Of a stretch of DNA of 64,000 bases, positions 36,154-45,056 are shown in pieces. The position numbers were made by a program, and so were the translations under genes. The stretch comes from Vibrio taketomensis. Lineage in GTDB: Bacteria > Pseudomonadota > Gammaproteobacteria > Enterobacterales > Vibrionaceae. Position 1 is the first letter of the stretch. Each line of letters begins with the position of its first letter. Location: positions 1,612,001 to 1,676,000 of the forward strand of contig NZ_AP019649.1 of assembly GCF_009938165.1 (NCBI RefSeq). The letters run 5' to 3'. The notes beneath the pieces were generated by a model that was not told the origin of the DNA, ran no database searches, and saw nothing but the letters and a program-made list of their open reading frames with translations.

Positions 36154-38436
36154 ATGAAACAACAACTCACTGTCACCAAGCGTGATGGCCGAAAAGAGAC
36201 CATTGACCTAGAAAAACTTCACCGCGTTATTACTTGGGCGGCTGAAGGTCTTGATAACGTTTCGGTATCACAAGTAGAACTAAGAGCTCACATTCAGTTC
36301 TACGACGGCATTACTACATCCGACATTCATGAGACTATCATTAAGTCTGCAGCAGACTTGATATCTGAAGAAACACCAGATTATCAATATCTTGCAGCGC
36401 GCTTGTCGGTATTCCATCTACGTAAAAAGGCCTATGGTCAGTATGAGCCACCAGCACTATACGACCACGTTTCTCGCCTCGTTGAGATGGGTAAGTACGA
36501 CCAACATATTCTTGAAGATTACACCAAGGCTGAACTTGATGAGCTTGATGCTTACATTCAGCACGATCGTGATCTGGATTTCTCATACGCAGCGGTAAAA
36601 CAGCTGGAAGGTAAATACTTCGTGCAAAACCGTGTTTCGGGTGAGATCTACGAAAGCGCGCAGTTCCTATACATTCTTGTTTCAGCGTGTCTATTCGCAA
36701 AATACCCGAAAGAGACGCGTCTTGATTACATCAAACGTTTCTATGATGCGACGTCAACGTTCCAGATTTCTCTACCGACACCGATCATGTCTGGTGTGCG
36801 TACCCCTACTCGTCAGTTCAGCTCGTGCGTACTGATCGAATGTGGTGACAGCCTAGATTCTATCAACGCAACGGCAAGCTCAATCGTGCGTTACGTTTCT
36901 CAACGTGCGGGTATTGGTATCAACGCAGGCCGTATTCGTGCGCTGGGTTCTGAGATCCGTGGCGGTGAAGCATTCCACACAGGTTGTATTCCATTCTACA
37001 AATACTTCCAAACAGCGGTTAAGTGTTGTTCTCAAGGCGGTGTTCGTGGCGGTGCAGCGACTGTGTTCTACCCAATGTGGCATGGTGAAGCTCGTTCGCT
37101 ATTGGTACTGAAGAACAACCGCGGTGTTGAAGAAAACCGTGTTCGTCATATGGACTACGGCGTTCAGCTGAACAAACTGATGTACCAACGTCTGGTTGAG
37201 GGCGGCAATATCACGCTATTCTCACCATCAGATGTACCAGGACTTTACGATGCGTTCTTTGAGAACCAAGCAGAGTTCGAACGTCTGTATGTGAAGTACG
37301 AAAACGATCCATCAGTTAAGAAAGAAACGGTTAAAGCAATCGAGATGTTCTCGCTACTTATGCAAGAACGCGCTTCTACCGGTCGTATTTACATCCAGAA
37401 CGTAGACCACTGCAACACTCACAGTCCATTTGACTCTGAAGTTGCGCCAGTTCGTCAATCTAACCTATGTCTGGAAATTGCTCTGCCAACCAAGCCATTG
37501 GTTAACGTAGAAGACGATTCGGGTGAGATCGCGCTATGTACGCTTTCAGCATTTAACCTTGGCGCAATTAACGAGCTTGATGACCTGAAAGACCTATCTG
37601 AGCTTGTGGTTCGTGCACTTGATGCACTGCTTGATTACCAAGACTACCCGCTTCCAGCGGCATACAAGTCAACCATGAACCGTCGTACTCTGGGTGTGGG
37701 CGTGATTAACTACGCATACTACCTAGCTAAAAATGGCGTGAAATACTCTGACGGCAGCGCAAACGGTCTGACTCACCGTACTTTTGAAGCGATTCAATAC
37801 TACCTATTGAAGGCTTCAGTTGAGCTGGCGAAAGAACAAGGTAAGTGTCCGTTGTTCCATGAAACGAACTACGCAAAAGGCCTAATGCCTATCGATACTT
37901 ACAAGAAAGATATCGACCTAGTGTGTGATGAGCCACTGCACTACGACTGGGATGAACTACGTAAAGAAATCATGGAACATGGTCTACGTAACTCTACCCT
38001 AACCGCGCTAATGCCATCTGAGACCTCTTCTCAGATTTCTAACGCGACTAACGGTATCGAGCCACCTCGTGGTTACGTGTCAGTAAAAGCGTCTAAAGAC
38101 GGTATTTTGAAACAGGTAGTGCCTGATTTCCTAAACCTAAAAGACAATTATGAGTTGCTATGGAACATCGGTTCAAACGATGGTTACCTGCACCTTGTAG
38201 GCATTATGCAGAAGTTCGTTGACCAAGCAATTTCAGCCAACACTAACTACGACCCAAGCAGCTTTGAAAGCGGCAAAGTGCCAATGAAGAAACTGCTACA
38301 AGACCTGCTAACCGCGTATAAATATGGTGTGAAAACACTTTACTACCATAACACTCGCGACGGTGCGAAAGACGATCAGAAAGACGCAGTACAACCTGCT
38401 GATGACGATTGTGCAGGCGGCGGTTGTAAGATCTAA
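36154..38436 (+). CDS. nrdA: Class Ia ribonucleotide reductase, large subunit
   Basis: 760 residues (E. coli 761). It reduces ribonucleoside diphosphates to the deoxy forms. An N-terminal ATP-cone for allosteric control (about 5-95, KRDGRKETIDLEKLHRVI) comes first. The redox cysteine pair and catalytic residues are present: FSSCVLIECGD, SNLCLEIALP with the radical cysteine and glutamate, and EIALCTLSAFN. The C-terminal shuttle pair is DDCAGGGCKI. It is the first gene of nrdA-nrdB-yfaE. DnaA and NrdR sites lie upstream and an intercistronic hairpin downstream. The gene is intact, in contrast to nrdB. Confidence 0.98.
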   Translation: MKQQLTVTKRDGRKETIDLEKLHRVITWAAEGLDNVSVSQVELRAHIQFYDGITTSDIHETIIKSAADLISEETPDYQYLAARLSVFHLRKKAYGQYEPPALYDHVSRLVEMGKYDQHILEDYTKAELDELDAYIQHDRDLDFSYAAVKQLEGKYFVQNRVSGEIYESAQFLYILVSACLFAKYPKETRLDYIKRFYDATSTFQISLPTPIMSGVRTPTRQFSSCVLIECGDSLDSINATASSIVRYVSQRAGIGINAGRIRALGSEIRGGEAFHTGCIPFYKYFQTAVKCCSQGGVRGGAATVFYPMWHGEARSLLVLKNNRGVEENRVRHMDYGVQLNKLMYQRLVEGGNITLFSPSDVPGLYDAFFENQAEFERLYVKYENDPSVKKETVKAIEMFSLLMQERASTGRIYIQNVDHCNTHSPFDSEVAPVRQSNLCLEIALPTKPLVNVEDDSGEIALCTLSAFNLGAINELDDLKDLSELVVRALDALLDYQDYPLPAAYKSTMNRRTLGVGVINYAYYLAKNGVKYSDGSANGLTHRTFEAIQYYLLKASVELAKEQGKCPLFHETNYAKGLMPIDTYKKDIDLVCDEPLHYDWDELRKEIMEHGLRNSTLTALMPSETSSQISNATNGIEPPRGYVSVKASKDGILKQVVPDFLNLKDNYELLWNIGSNDGYLHLVGIMQKFVDQAISANTNYDPSSFESGKVPMKKLLQDLLTAYKYGVKTLYYHNTRDGAKDDQKDAVQPADDDCAGGGCKI

Positions 38437-38478
38437 GTTAGGTCTTTAGTCGACAATATTTATCTTTCACGAATATTT

Positions 38479-38499
38479 GCCCCTTGTACATTAAGGGGC
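38479..38499 (+). promoter_or_regulatory. Intercistronic hairpin between nrdA and nrdB
   Basis: GCCCCTT and AAGGGGC form a perfect 7-bp stem with a 7-nt loop, 21 bp before the nrdB start. No T-run follows, so it is more likely an RNA-processing or stability element than a terminator. Confidence 0.55.
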
Positions 38500-38519
38500 T
38501 TAAAAGGAATTGAGGCATC

Positions 38520-39616
38520 ATGGCTTACAGTACTTTTAACCAAAATAAAAATGACCAACTTAAAGAACCAATGTTTCTTGGTCAGTCAGTAAACGTTGCT
38601 CGTTACGACCAACTAATCGAAAACAACTGCGTCCGGAAGAAGTTGACGTATCAAGCGATCGCATTGATTACAACAAACTTCCTGATCACGAAAAGCATAT
38701 TTTCATCTCGAACCTAAAATACCAAACGCTATTGGATTCGATTCAAGGTCGTAGCCCGAACGTAGCCCTACTTCCTCTTGTATCGCTACCAGAGCTTGAA
38801 ACTTGGATTGAGACTTGGTCATTCTCTGAGACCATTCACTCACGCTCATACACGCACATCATCCGTAACATCGTCAACGATCCGGGTATTGTGTTTGATG
38901 ATATCGTAGAGAACGAGCACATTCTGAAGCGCGCGAAAGACATTGCACACTACTACGATGACTTAATTCAGATGACCAATGACTACCATCGCCTTGGTGA
39001 AGGTACGCATGTGATTGGCGGCGAAGAAGTTAAGATCAGCCTGTACGATCTGAAGAAAAAACTTTACGTGTGTCTAATGTCAGTAAACGCGCTAGAAGCA
39101 ATTCGTTTCTACGTGAGTTTTGCATGTTCATTTGCATTCGCCGAGCGCGAGCTGATGGAAGGTAACGCGAAAATCATCAAGCTAATCGCTCGTGATGAAG
39201 CACTGCATTTAACTGGTACTCAGCACATGATTAACTTGCTGCGTAACGGTCAAGATGACTTCTCATTCATGCAAGTGGCAGAAGAATGTAAGCAAGAGTG
39301 TTTCGACCTATTTAAAGCGGCTGCGGAACAAGAAAAAGAGTGGGCTGAATACCTATTCAAAGATGGCTCGATGATTGGTTTGAACAAAGATATTCTTTGC
39401 CAATACGTTGAGTACATTACTAACGTTCGTATGCAGGCGGTTGGTCTACCTGCGGCATACCCTGGTGCGACTTCGAACCCAATTCCTTGGATCAATGCTT
39501 GGTTGTCTTCAGATAACGTACAAGTAGCGCCACAAGAAGCAGAGATTTCATCTTACCTAGTTGGTCAGATTGAAAGTGATGCGCACGCAGATGACTTTAA
39601 GGACTTCGAACTTTAA
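38520..39616 (+). pseudogene. nrdB: Class Ia ribonucleotide reductase small subunit, disrupted near the N-terminus
   Basis: NrdB supplies the tyrosyl radical to NrdA. Codons 1-31 are normal (to VARYDQ). Compared with the conserved family sequence, the next 8 codons (QKFEIFEK) are missing. LIEKQL then follows with one base missing in an A-run near 38620, and 4 codons (SFFW) are missing just before RPEEVDV at 38630. The Trp of the radical-transfer path is therefore lost and the frame breaks. The remaining frame, 38630-39616, is complete, with D84 (LLDSIQ), E115/H118/Y122 ([11 protein letters not shown]), E204 and E238/H241 ([11 protein letters not shown]) in E. coli mature numbering. As written no functional NrdB can be made. 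Since aerobic growth needs NrdB, sequence or assembly error is likely. The stop overlaps the yfaE start. Confidence 0.9.
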
Positions 39617-39894
39617 TGGCACGAGTTAAAATCAACGGTCTTACTACTATCGTCTCAAACTCTAGTAATACGCTTTTAGAATCACTAGAAAATGCAGGTG
39701 TGGAAGTGGAATACAACTGCCGAGACGGCCACTGCGGCGCATGCCGTTGTAAGCTAAAGTCAGGTGAAGTTGAGTACGTTGGTTTTGCCATGGCTTATAC
39801 TCAAGCTGACGAGATTTTGCCTTGTATTACTCGAGCCAAAACGGACGTCGAACTCGAAGGCTTGGTCTATAAGCTAAAAGAGAAAAGTGCTTAA
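39616..39894 (+). CDS. yfaE: 2Fe-2S ferredoxin for NrdB cofactor maintenance
   Basis: 92 residues. The plant-type ferredoxin motif C-x4-C-x2-C is in YNCRDGHCGACRCKL, with the fourth ligand in ILPCITRA. YfaE supplies electrons to rebuild the diferric-tyrosyl cofactor of NrdB. The ATG overlaps the nrdB stop (TAATG), so translation depends on nrdB translation, which is broken upstream in this sequence. It ends with a terminator. Confidence 0.94.
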   Translation: MARVKINGLTTIVSNSSNTLLESLENAGVEVEYNCRDGHCGACRCKLKSGEVEYVGFAMAYTQADEILPCITRAKTDVELEGLVYKLKEKSA

Positions 39895-39907
39895 ACAGCC
39901 AAATAGA

Positions 39908-39930
39908 AAGCTCCCTCTAGGGAGCTTTTT
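39908..39930 (+). terminator. Terminator of the nrdA-nrdB-yfaE operon
   Basis: AAGCTCCC and GGGAGCTT form an 8-bp stem with a TCTA loop, followed by T. Confidence 0.9.
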
Positions 39931-39965
39931 ACTTTTGTGATGATGCTATCGTTGCCGTTTTCCCA

Positions 39966-40346
39966 TCAATCCGCAATCCAATCTGCCGCTGACTGATAAT
40001 CACCAAACGATTTCATTTCACCTGAGATAAACCAACCGCCAACTTTTGCTGCAAGCTCTTGCCAGTTTTTGTCGCCATAAATGGCGATTTTATCAATCTT
40101 TAACCCAACTTTGAGTCCGAACTTGAAATCATCCCAAGCAGCTCTTAGCTCCCAACCTTCAAACTCGGTAATATCGACCAACATCTTGATAGGCTGCCCT
40201 TCGAGACTGTGTAGTCTTGACTCTAAAAGCGGCGTCATCGCCTCATAATCTTCGTGAGTTAATGTGCCAACAGCTTTAAACACAAGAACCGGCTCGGCTC
40301 CAATATGCTCAATACTAAATGTAATTTTATGGTCTGAGTTACTCAT
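39966..40346 (-). CDS. SpoIIAA-like (STAS/SEC14-type) protein
   Basis: 126 residues, cytoplasmic. The sequence fits the SpoIIAA-like family: IGAEPVLVFKAVGTLTHEDYE at the start, then KMLVDITEFEGWELRAAWDD, GLKIDKIAIYGDKNWQE and a terminal FGDYQSAADWI. These are small alpha/beta proteins related to the STAS fold. A role in membrane or stress responses is suspected for the family, but the function is not established. It is a single gene converging on yfaE. Confidence 0.85.
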   Translation of the reverse strand: MSNSDHKITFSIEHIGAEPVLVFKAVGTLTHEDYEAMTPLLESRLHSLEGQPIKMLVDITEFEGWELRAAWDDFKFGLKVGLKIDKIAIYGDKNWQELAAKVGGWFISGEMKSFGDYQSAADWIAD

Positions 40347-40502
40347 CGAATTTCCCTTTTTGGTTGAGATGTTGCTGTGTTAAGAGTAAGCATCTTTTGC
40401 TATTCCAGCGAATAATTTAGGTGCAAACTAAGCTTGTCATTCCAATCCAATAAAACTAACACTTGAATGGTTAACAACAGAGAACGAACCAATTCGTTAA
40501 GG

Positions 40503-41243
40503 TTACTGCACTGCAAATACATTCTCTAATAAACAAGCCGTGATGGTGTCACCATAAAAACTGGTGGTATCCATTTGTCCACTATCTTGCTTGTATTCTA
40601 ATGAACTGAGCAATTCATTACCTTTGATCTCAATGTTATCGATACCCATTCTTTGCATATCTTCGATTGAGTAATACCAACCATCGGTTCTTTGTTTACT
40701 TTTGCAGCTACCAGCGATGGTGTCGCCATAGGTTGTGATTTGTTGATCGACTCCAATGTAGCCAAAAAACGCCGTTTCTTTCATTCTAAGCCGATGAATA
40801 TACGCCATCGCTTGGGCGCGTTGCGCCTGTGGGACTCCGGCTAACAACACATCGTTTGGATCTGTCGCTCCACCATGCCATCCAATCAAAGAATTACGAT
40901 TAATCACCACCTTTTTCGCTGCGGGCAACACATAATTGGCACAAGCAGAAAAACACAGCTCGCTCACTTCAACGTTAAGATTGTTCTCTTTCACAAAATA
41001 GCCAAACTCAATTCCGGCGGCGACATCGCCACCCGGGCTGGTAATTTTCAATGTGTTAATGGGTTCGCCACTTTCTCTAACGACCCTTATGGCCTCTAAC
41101 ACTGCACCACCGGTAATTGGTCCGTCGTAAACCAGCACACCATTGGACACTAAAACTTTATAGGCAGAAGGGAAAATGACAGGTATTGTTTTACAACCTG
41201 TAAGTAAAACCATTAATACAACTAAACTGAATTTTATTGGCAC
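40503..41243 (-). CDS. Lipoprotein with ClpP/crotonase-like fold (putative periplasmic protease-like)
   Basis: 246 residues from GTG 41243; a TTG at 41258 would add 5 residues. GAGAGGGA lies upstream of the GTG. A lipobox (LLTGC) follows the N-terminal helix, so it is probably a lipoprotein. ITSPGGDVAAGIEFGYFV and SELCFSACANYVLPAA place the candidate nucleophile Ser, and NSLIGWHGG the His, in the order of ClpP-type serine hydrolases. It probably degrades or processes something in the periplasm, but substrate and activity are unproven. There is no partner gene nearby. Confidence 0.75.
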   Translation of the reverse strand: MPIKFSLVVLMVLLTGCKTIPVIFPSAYKVLVSNGVLVYDGPITGGAVLEAIRVVRESGEPINTLKITSPGGDVAAGIEFGYFVKENNLNVEVSELCFSACANYVLPAAKKVVINRNSLIGWHGGATDPNDVLLAGVPQAQRAQAMAYIHRLRMKETAFFGYIGVDQQITTYGDTIAGSCKSKQRTDGWYYSIEDMQRMGIDNIEIKGNELLSSLEYKQDSGQMDTTSFYGDTITACLLENVFAVQ

Positions 41244-41500
41244 GGCGTTCCCTCTCAATATATCCCTACAGTATTTTAAACATCATAAAATGAGGTTTTG
41301 CCAAACTAAGCAAATGTTCTAGCCTTGAGACGATTTTCAGGTGATTACGCGAAGTTATCGCCTTTGTGTTTAGGAAAACGATTTAGAGCCTCATTTAGAG
41401 ACCAGTGAAGCGTTACAAGATGATTTAAACCTTCAATGGTCTCAAGAGTTGCTAGGGATGCCTTAGCGATGTTCGTCGCTTGGATTCCAATTTGGATATG

Positions 41501-41743
41501 TCAGAAGAGCTTACCGGATAGCACTTTATCTGCGGTAGTCATTGAAATTGCCTTACCAGCGACTTCCCTTCCCCCATCATCAAAAAGCGTCAGGCCAAAG
41601 CCCATACTTTGCGGCAAATCTTCTTGAGGTGTATTGCGCCATAATGAATGCACATCATAGCTACTCGAGTGAAAAGCTTCTCCCAATACAACTTTTTGGC
41701 TAGCCACTTGATACCAGACTAGGATTTTGGACCGCTGAAACAT
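41501..41743 (-). CDS. Small hypothetical protein
   Basis: 80 residues, not recognised. It has a very strong ribosome site, AAGGAGG, 4 bases before the ATG. The composition is that of a normal soluble protein, with a likely beta-rich middle (LWRNTPQEDLPQSMGFGLTL, then FDDGGREVAGKAISMTT). No signal peptide or membrane helix. The facing plus strand (about 41390-41520) has stop-interrupted coding-like sequence that I do not assign. Confidence 0.6.
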   Translation of the reverse strand: MFQRSKILVWYQVASQKVVLGEAFHSSSYDVHSLWRNTPQEDLPQSMGFGLTLFDDGGREVAGKAISMTTADKVLSGKLF

Positions 41744-41968
41744 ACCACCTCCTTAGTGAGTTTCGAAGCTCGAACTTTGAGTTTATGATCGATTAGAAAT
41801 TTTGCCTGCCAAATAGATACAATCTTTTATATTGTTATAAAACATGCAGTTAACTGATATACGCTTTTGTTATATCGCCGTGCATTTCGAACAATATTTG
41901 TCGATAAAAAACACATCAATATCACACGTAATGATTAAACCACCACGGCTCAAAGGCTCAGAAACAAC

Positions 41969-42006
41969 AAAAGCCAGCATCACGCATGGTGATACCGGCC
42001 TTTGTT
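41969..42006 (-). terminator. Terminator of the CinA-like gene
   Basis: AAAGCCAGCATCAC pairs with GTGATACCGGCCTTT, with two wobble pairs and one bulge, around a short loop. An A-rich run precedes it on the plus strand. Confidence 0.65.
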
Positions 42007-42025
42007 TCTAAGAATAACAATAAAG

Positions 42026-43264
42026 CTAGCTTAGAATACTGCGTGGAACGTACATCTCTTTCTCACGCTTGAATGAACCATATGTCGGAAACATCGTCTG
42101 ATTTGAGAGATAGCGGCGTAACATGTCACAACATACGGTGGAAATCAGAGTCACCTGATCTTCGCGACTAAAGCGACGATTAAATGACAATACCTGACCC
42201 CACTCGCCTTCTGGAGCCGCAATCGAAACAGTAAAGGTGTTATCAACAAGCTGACCAGAAACAACCGCAATATCCGTCGCGCATTTTTCTTTTGTCGCAC
42301 CAGCTAACGCTAATGTTTCCGCCAGCTGATCACCGTTCTCATCCCCAACAGAAACTTTGCCTCCTAACACCCAACCATGGCCACAATATTCTTGTGCAGC
42401 TTGATTGGAATGCAGGCGCTGAGCAACGTTGCCATAAGTAGAACGTTCGGCGATCGAAATAGACATTTTACGCTCACCAATCAGTTGGCCTAGATAATCA
42501 TCCATTGGCTGGTCGATACTGACAACATTAGACTCAATCAACTTAAAAATAAGCTGCATCAGTTTTAAGCGTGTTTCTAAATCACCCTTTGGGCCAAACA
42601 GTTTAACTTCAATATACGGTAGATATGAGCGATAACCTAATTGATAGCCTTGCGGTAATTGCAGCTTATCTAACTTATCTGACAAACCTGATTCAGATGT
42701 GCCAAAAGTATAAATTCGACCACAATCTAAACCTTCTACCTGCTGATAATGCTTCTGCAAATCCGGAATGATTTGTTCAGCGACCATTCGCTTAAATTCA
42801 CTCGGCACGCCGGGCGTAAAATAGAACAAACAGTCATTTATCGTGAACTTAAAGCCACAAGCAGTGCCGATTGGATTATCAATCATGATTGAACCTTGCG
42901 GCAGCATCGCTTGTTTACGGTTGCTTTCTGGCATCACCATACCACGCGCCGTAAAAAACTGTCTGAGGCGCTCTAACCACTCTGGGTATAGCTCTAACGG
43001 CACTTCACCTGCAGCCGCCGCGGCTTCGGCGCTAAGGTCATCGCTTGTTGGTCCCAAACCACCATTAACAATAACAATATTATTGTTAAAACTGAGCATC
43101 AGAAACTCTTCAACTAAAGCGTTAAAGCTGTCTCCTACGGTGGAGCGTTTGGTCAACGGAAACCCATGTTGAAAAAACATTTCAGACAACCAAGATGCAT
43201 TCGTATCGACGATATCACCGTGCAATACTTCCTCACCTGTACTTAACATTGCAATTTTCAACAT
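42026..43264 (-). CDS. CinA-like protein (MoCF-type domain plus amidohydrolase-like domain)
   Basis: 412 residues. The N-terminal molybdopterin-binding-like domain (1-170) shows LSTGEEVLHGDIVDTNASWL, VNGGLGPTSDDLSAEAAA and YFTPGVPSEF. The C-terminal domain (about 265-400) corresponds to the CinA/PncC nicotinamide-nucleotide amidase domain, with GGKVSVGDENG in place of the usual start region. The family has ADP-ribose pyrophosphatase and NMN deamidase activity in pyridine-nucleotide salvage. Catalytic residues of the second domain look diverged, as in E. coli YfaY, so that activity is uncertain. Cytoplasmic, single gene. Confidence 0.85.
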   Translation of the reverse strand: MLKIAMLSTGEEVLHGDIVDTNASWLSEMFFQHGFPLTKRSTVGDSFNALVEEFLMLSFNNNIVIVNGGLGPTSDDLSAEAAAAAGEVPLELYPEWLERLRQFFTARGMVMPESNRKQAMLPQGSIMIDNPIGTACGFKFTINDCLFYFTPGVPSEFKRMVAEQIIPDLQKHYQQVEGLDCGRIYTFGTSESGLSDKLDKLQLPQGYQLGYRSYLPYIEVKLFGPKGDLETRLKLMQLIFKLIESNVVSIDQPMDDYLGQLIGERKMSISIAERSTYGNVAQRLHSNQAAQEYCGHGWVLGGKVSVGDENGDQLAETLALAGATKEKCATDIAVVSGQLVDNTFTVSIAAPEGEWGQVLSFNRRFSREDQVTLISTVCCDMLRRYLSNQTMFPTYGSFKREKEMYVPRSILS

Positions 43265-43407
43265 ACAATTCCTTCAACTTAAAACCAACAAATGACCAAT
43301 AATTAACCAAAGCGCACAAACTAAATCATTAAATTGACTACACTTGTTAAGCATGAGCCGCTTAAGCGACCACCTTACAAATTAACAACTCAAGTCCGGA
43401 GCTTTGT

Positions 43408-44292
43408 GTGGGTATAACGCAAACATTGATTTTAATTAGTCTTTACACACCTGACGCGAACTCTGCTTTAAACGAGCCGTCGCAATCATATTTCGATCAT
43501 TATGAAACAGACAGTGTAATGACTAGTGAAGCTAGCTTCTACTCTTTTAAAAACAATTACTCGTTAAATTTTGATGAGGATAACGTCAGGACAACAAGCG
43601 AACCTCTTCCACGGTATTTACAAGTATCGGCTGATGAAGATTGGGAATATTTAAAAGAACAAACTTATACCATTCTAGGACTGAGTGTAGCCACCGTTGC
43701 TCTGATGACCTTACTTCCAGAGTCTATTACTCAGTGGGATGACGATGATCGCAGTTTTTCAGAATTAGGACAGAAGTGGGTCGATAATGTCAAAGAAGGG
43801 CCGGTTTGGGATCGCGATAAGCACTTCCTCAATTATGTAATGCATCCCTACTTCGGTGGCGTCTACTACACCACAGCTCGACATTCTGGTTACGATGAAT
43901 TTGATTCTTTTTTATACTCTGCCTTTCTCTCTACCTTTTTCTGGGAGTATGGTGTCGAAGCTTTTGCTGAAGTCCCATCATGGCAAGATTTGTTTATCAC
44001 GCCGTTCTTCGGTTCAGTTGTAGGTGAGTTGATGTTTGAAGCAGAACAAGAGATTGTCGCGACTGGAGGTGAAGTATGGGGCTCTGAATCACTGGGTAGT
44101 GTTTCACTATTTTTCCTCAACCCCGTTGGCCATATTCACGGTTGGGTGACCGATGCTTGGGGCGGTGATGCGAGTTGGCAATATACCAGCAATCCTTGGT
44201 TTGGTAATCAGGCGGCTGCTGATTACGCTATTGACTCTGGCGCGAATTACGACTCCGCTTTTTATGGTTTCGAGCTTCAGATCAGGTTTTAA
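43408..44292 (+). CDS. DUF3943 domain protein, envelope-associated
   Basis: 294 residues starting with GTG 43408, preceded by TCCGGAG. One hydrophobic helix lies at about residues 89-107. A DUF3943-type region follows (about 130-260), with DRDKHFLNYVMHPYFGGVYY, SAFLSTFFWEYGVEAFAEVP and ELMFEAEQ. The chain ends in a beta-strand finishing with phenylalanine (GFELQIRF), a pattern of outer-membrane barrel ends. The N-terminal signal is weak. Function unknown; an outer-membrane or lipid-related role is inferred. It is divergent from the CinA-like gene and upstream of a GcvR-like gene. Confidence 0.75.
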   Translation: MGITQTLILISLYTPDANSALNEPSQSYFDHYETDSVMTSEASFYSFKNNYSLNFDEDNVRTTSEPLPRYLQVSADEDWEYLKEQTYTILGLSVATVALMTLLPESITQWDDDDRSFSELGQKWVDNVKEGPVWDRDKHFLNYVMHPYFGGVYYTTARHSGYDEFDSFLYSAFLSTFFWEYGVEAFAEVPSWQDLFITPFFGSVVGELMFEAEQEIVATGGEVWGSESLGSVSLFFLNPVGHIHGWVTDAWGGDASWQYTSNPWFGNQAAADYAIDSGANYDSAFYGFELQIRF

Positions 44293-44480
44293 TCCTCGTC
44301 CAAGACTCAATTTGTGCTGGGTATTTGATTCTGATGAATTGCTCGCTGGTTTAGGCAGGAAAATTGACTTAAATCAAACAATAGTAGCCTCTAGGTTCTA
44401 CACTGAATCTAAGCAAAGCGAACTTTTTGCAACAACTTTGCTTTGATCTTCGCCCTTCGCATGCATTCAGGAGGCATAAT

Positions 44481-44993
44481 ATGACTACGACTTTTATCGC
44501 CAACTTCGTCGGAAAAGCATCCCCGTCCACAATAAAAAAACTCGCCGCCATCACCCATGAAAATGGAGGCAAATGGCTTATCAGTAAAGTGAACTTTATT
44601 GAGGATCAAGTCGCCGCTGTAATTAAGGTAGAACTGCCCAAAGAAAATGCTGCTGTTGTGAAACAAGCATTCAGTGAACAACCAGAGTTACTGGTACAGA
44701 TCGTTGACTCTTCCATAGATAAATTTAACGCAGATACCATCTTCCATATACGCCTTGACTCAAATGACCGTGCAGGCATTGTTAATGAAATTACCCATCT
44801 GCTGGATGATCAGGGTATTGATATTATGGATATGGATTGCCAACGCGTATTTATTGCTGGCGGTGGTGGTGTCAGTTCGAGCTTATTCAGTGCTGAGGTA
44901 ACGCTAAGATTACCGGCTAATGTTCAAATCTCTGATGTCTCAAAAGAGTTGGAATCTTTAAGTGAAGATACTCGAGTGATTATTCAAGATTAA
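44481..44993 (+). CDS. GcvR-like protein with two ACT domains
   Basis: 170 residues from ATG 44481, chosen because AGGAGG lies 7 bp upstream; an earlier ATG at 44427 lacks a ribosome site. Two ACT domains are seen, about 3-75 (FIANFVGKASPSTIKKLAAI) and about 88-165 (FHIRLDSNDRAGIVNEITHL). The layout matches GcvR, which binds the GcvA activator and represses the glycine cleavage genes when glycine is low. It could be a paralogue sensing another amino acid. Cytoplasmic. No gcv genes are nearby. Confidence 0.75.
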   Translation: MTTTFIANFVGKASPSTIKKLAAITHENGGKWLISKVNFIEDQVAAVIKVELPKENAAVVKQAFSEQPELLVQIVDSSIDKFNADTIFHIRLDSNDRAGIVNEITHLLDDQGIDIMDMDCQRVFIAGGGGVSSSLFSAEVTLRLPANVQISDVSKELESLSEDTRVIIQD

Positions 44994-45032
44994 CTATTCA
45001 GGCGTAAACCACAATAGATACCGAATAAAACA

Positions 45033-45050
45033 GCCCGCCATTTGGCGGGC
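45033..45050. terminator. Bidirectional terminator between the GcvR-like gene and nspC
   Basis: GCCCGCC and GGCGGGC form a perfect 7-bp stem with an ATTT loop, flanked by A-rich and T-rich sequence. The two genes converge here. Confidence 0.88.
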
Positions 45051-45056
45051 TTAATT

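Noticed and set aside
38520..39616. Programmed frameshifting or an intein-like interruption in nrdB
   Set aside because: Conserved codons including the radical-path Trp are missing rather than bypassed, and no slippery site with a structure is seen.
41330..41500. Plus-strand coding-like stretch (for example DVRRLDSNLDMSEELTG before a stop)
   Set aside because: Interrupted by several stops and too short to assign; could be chance.
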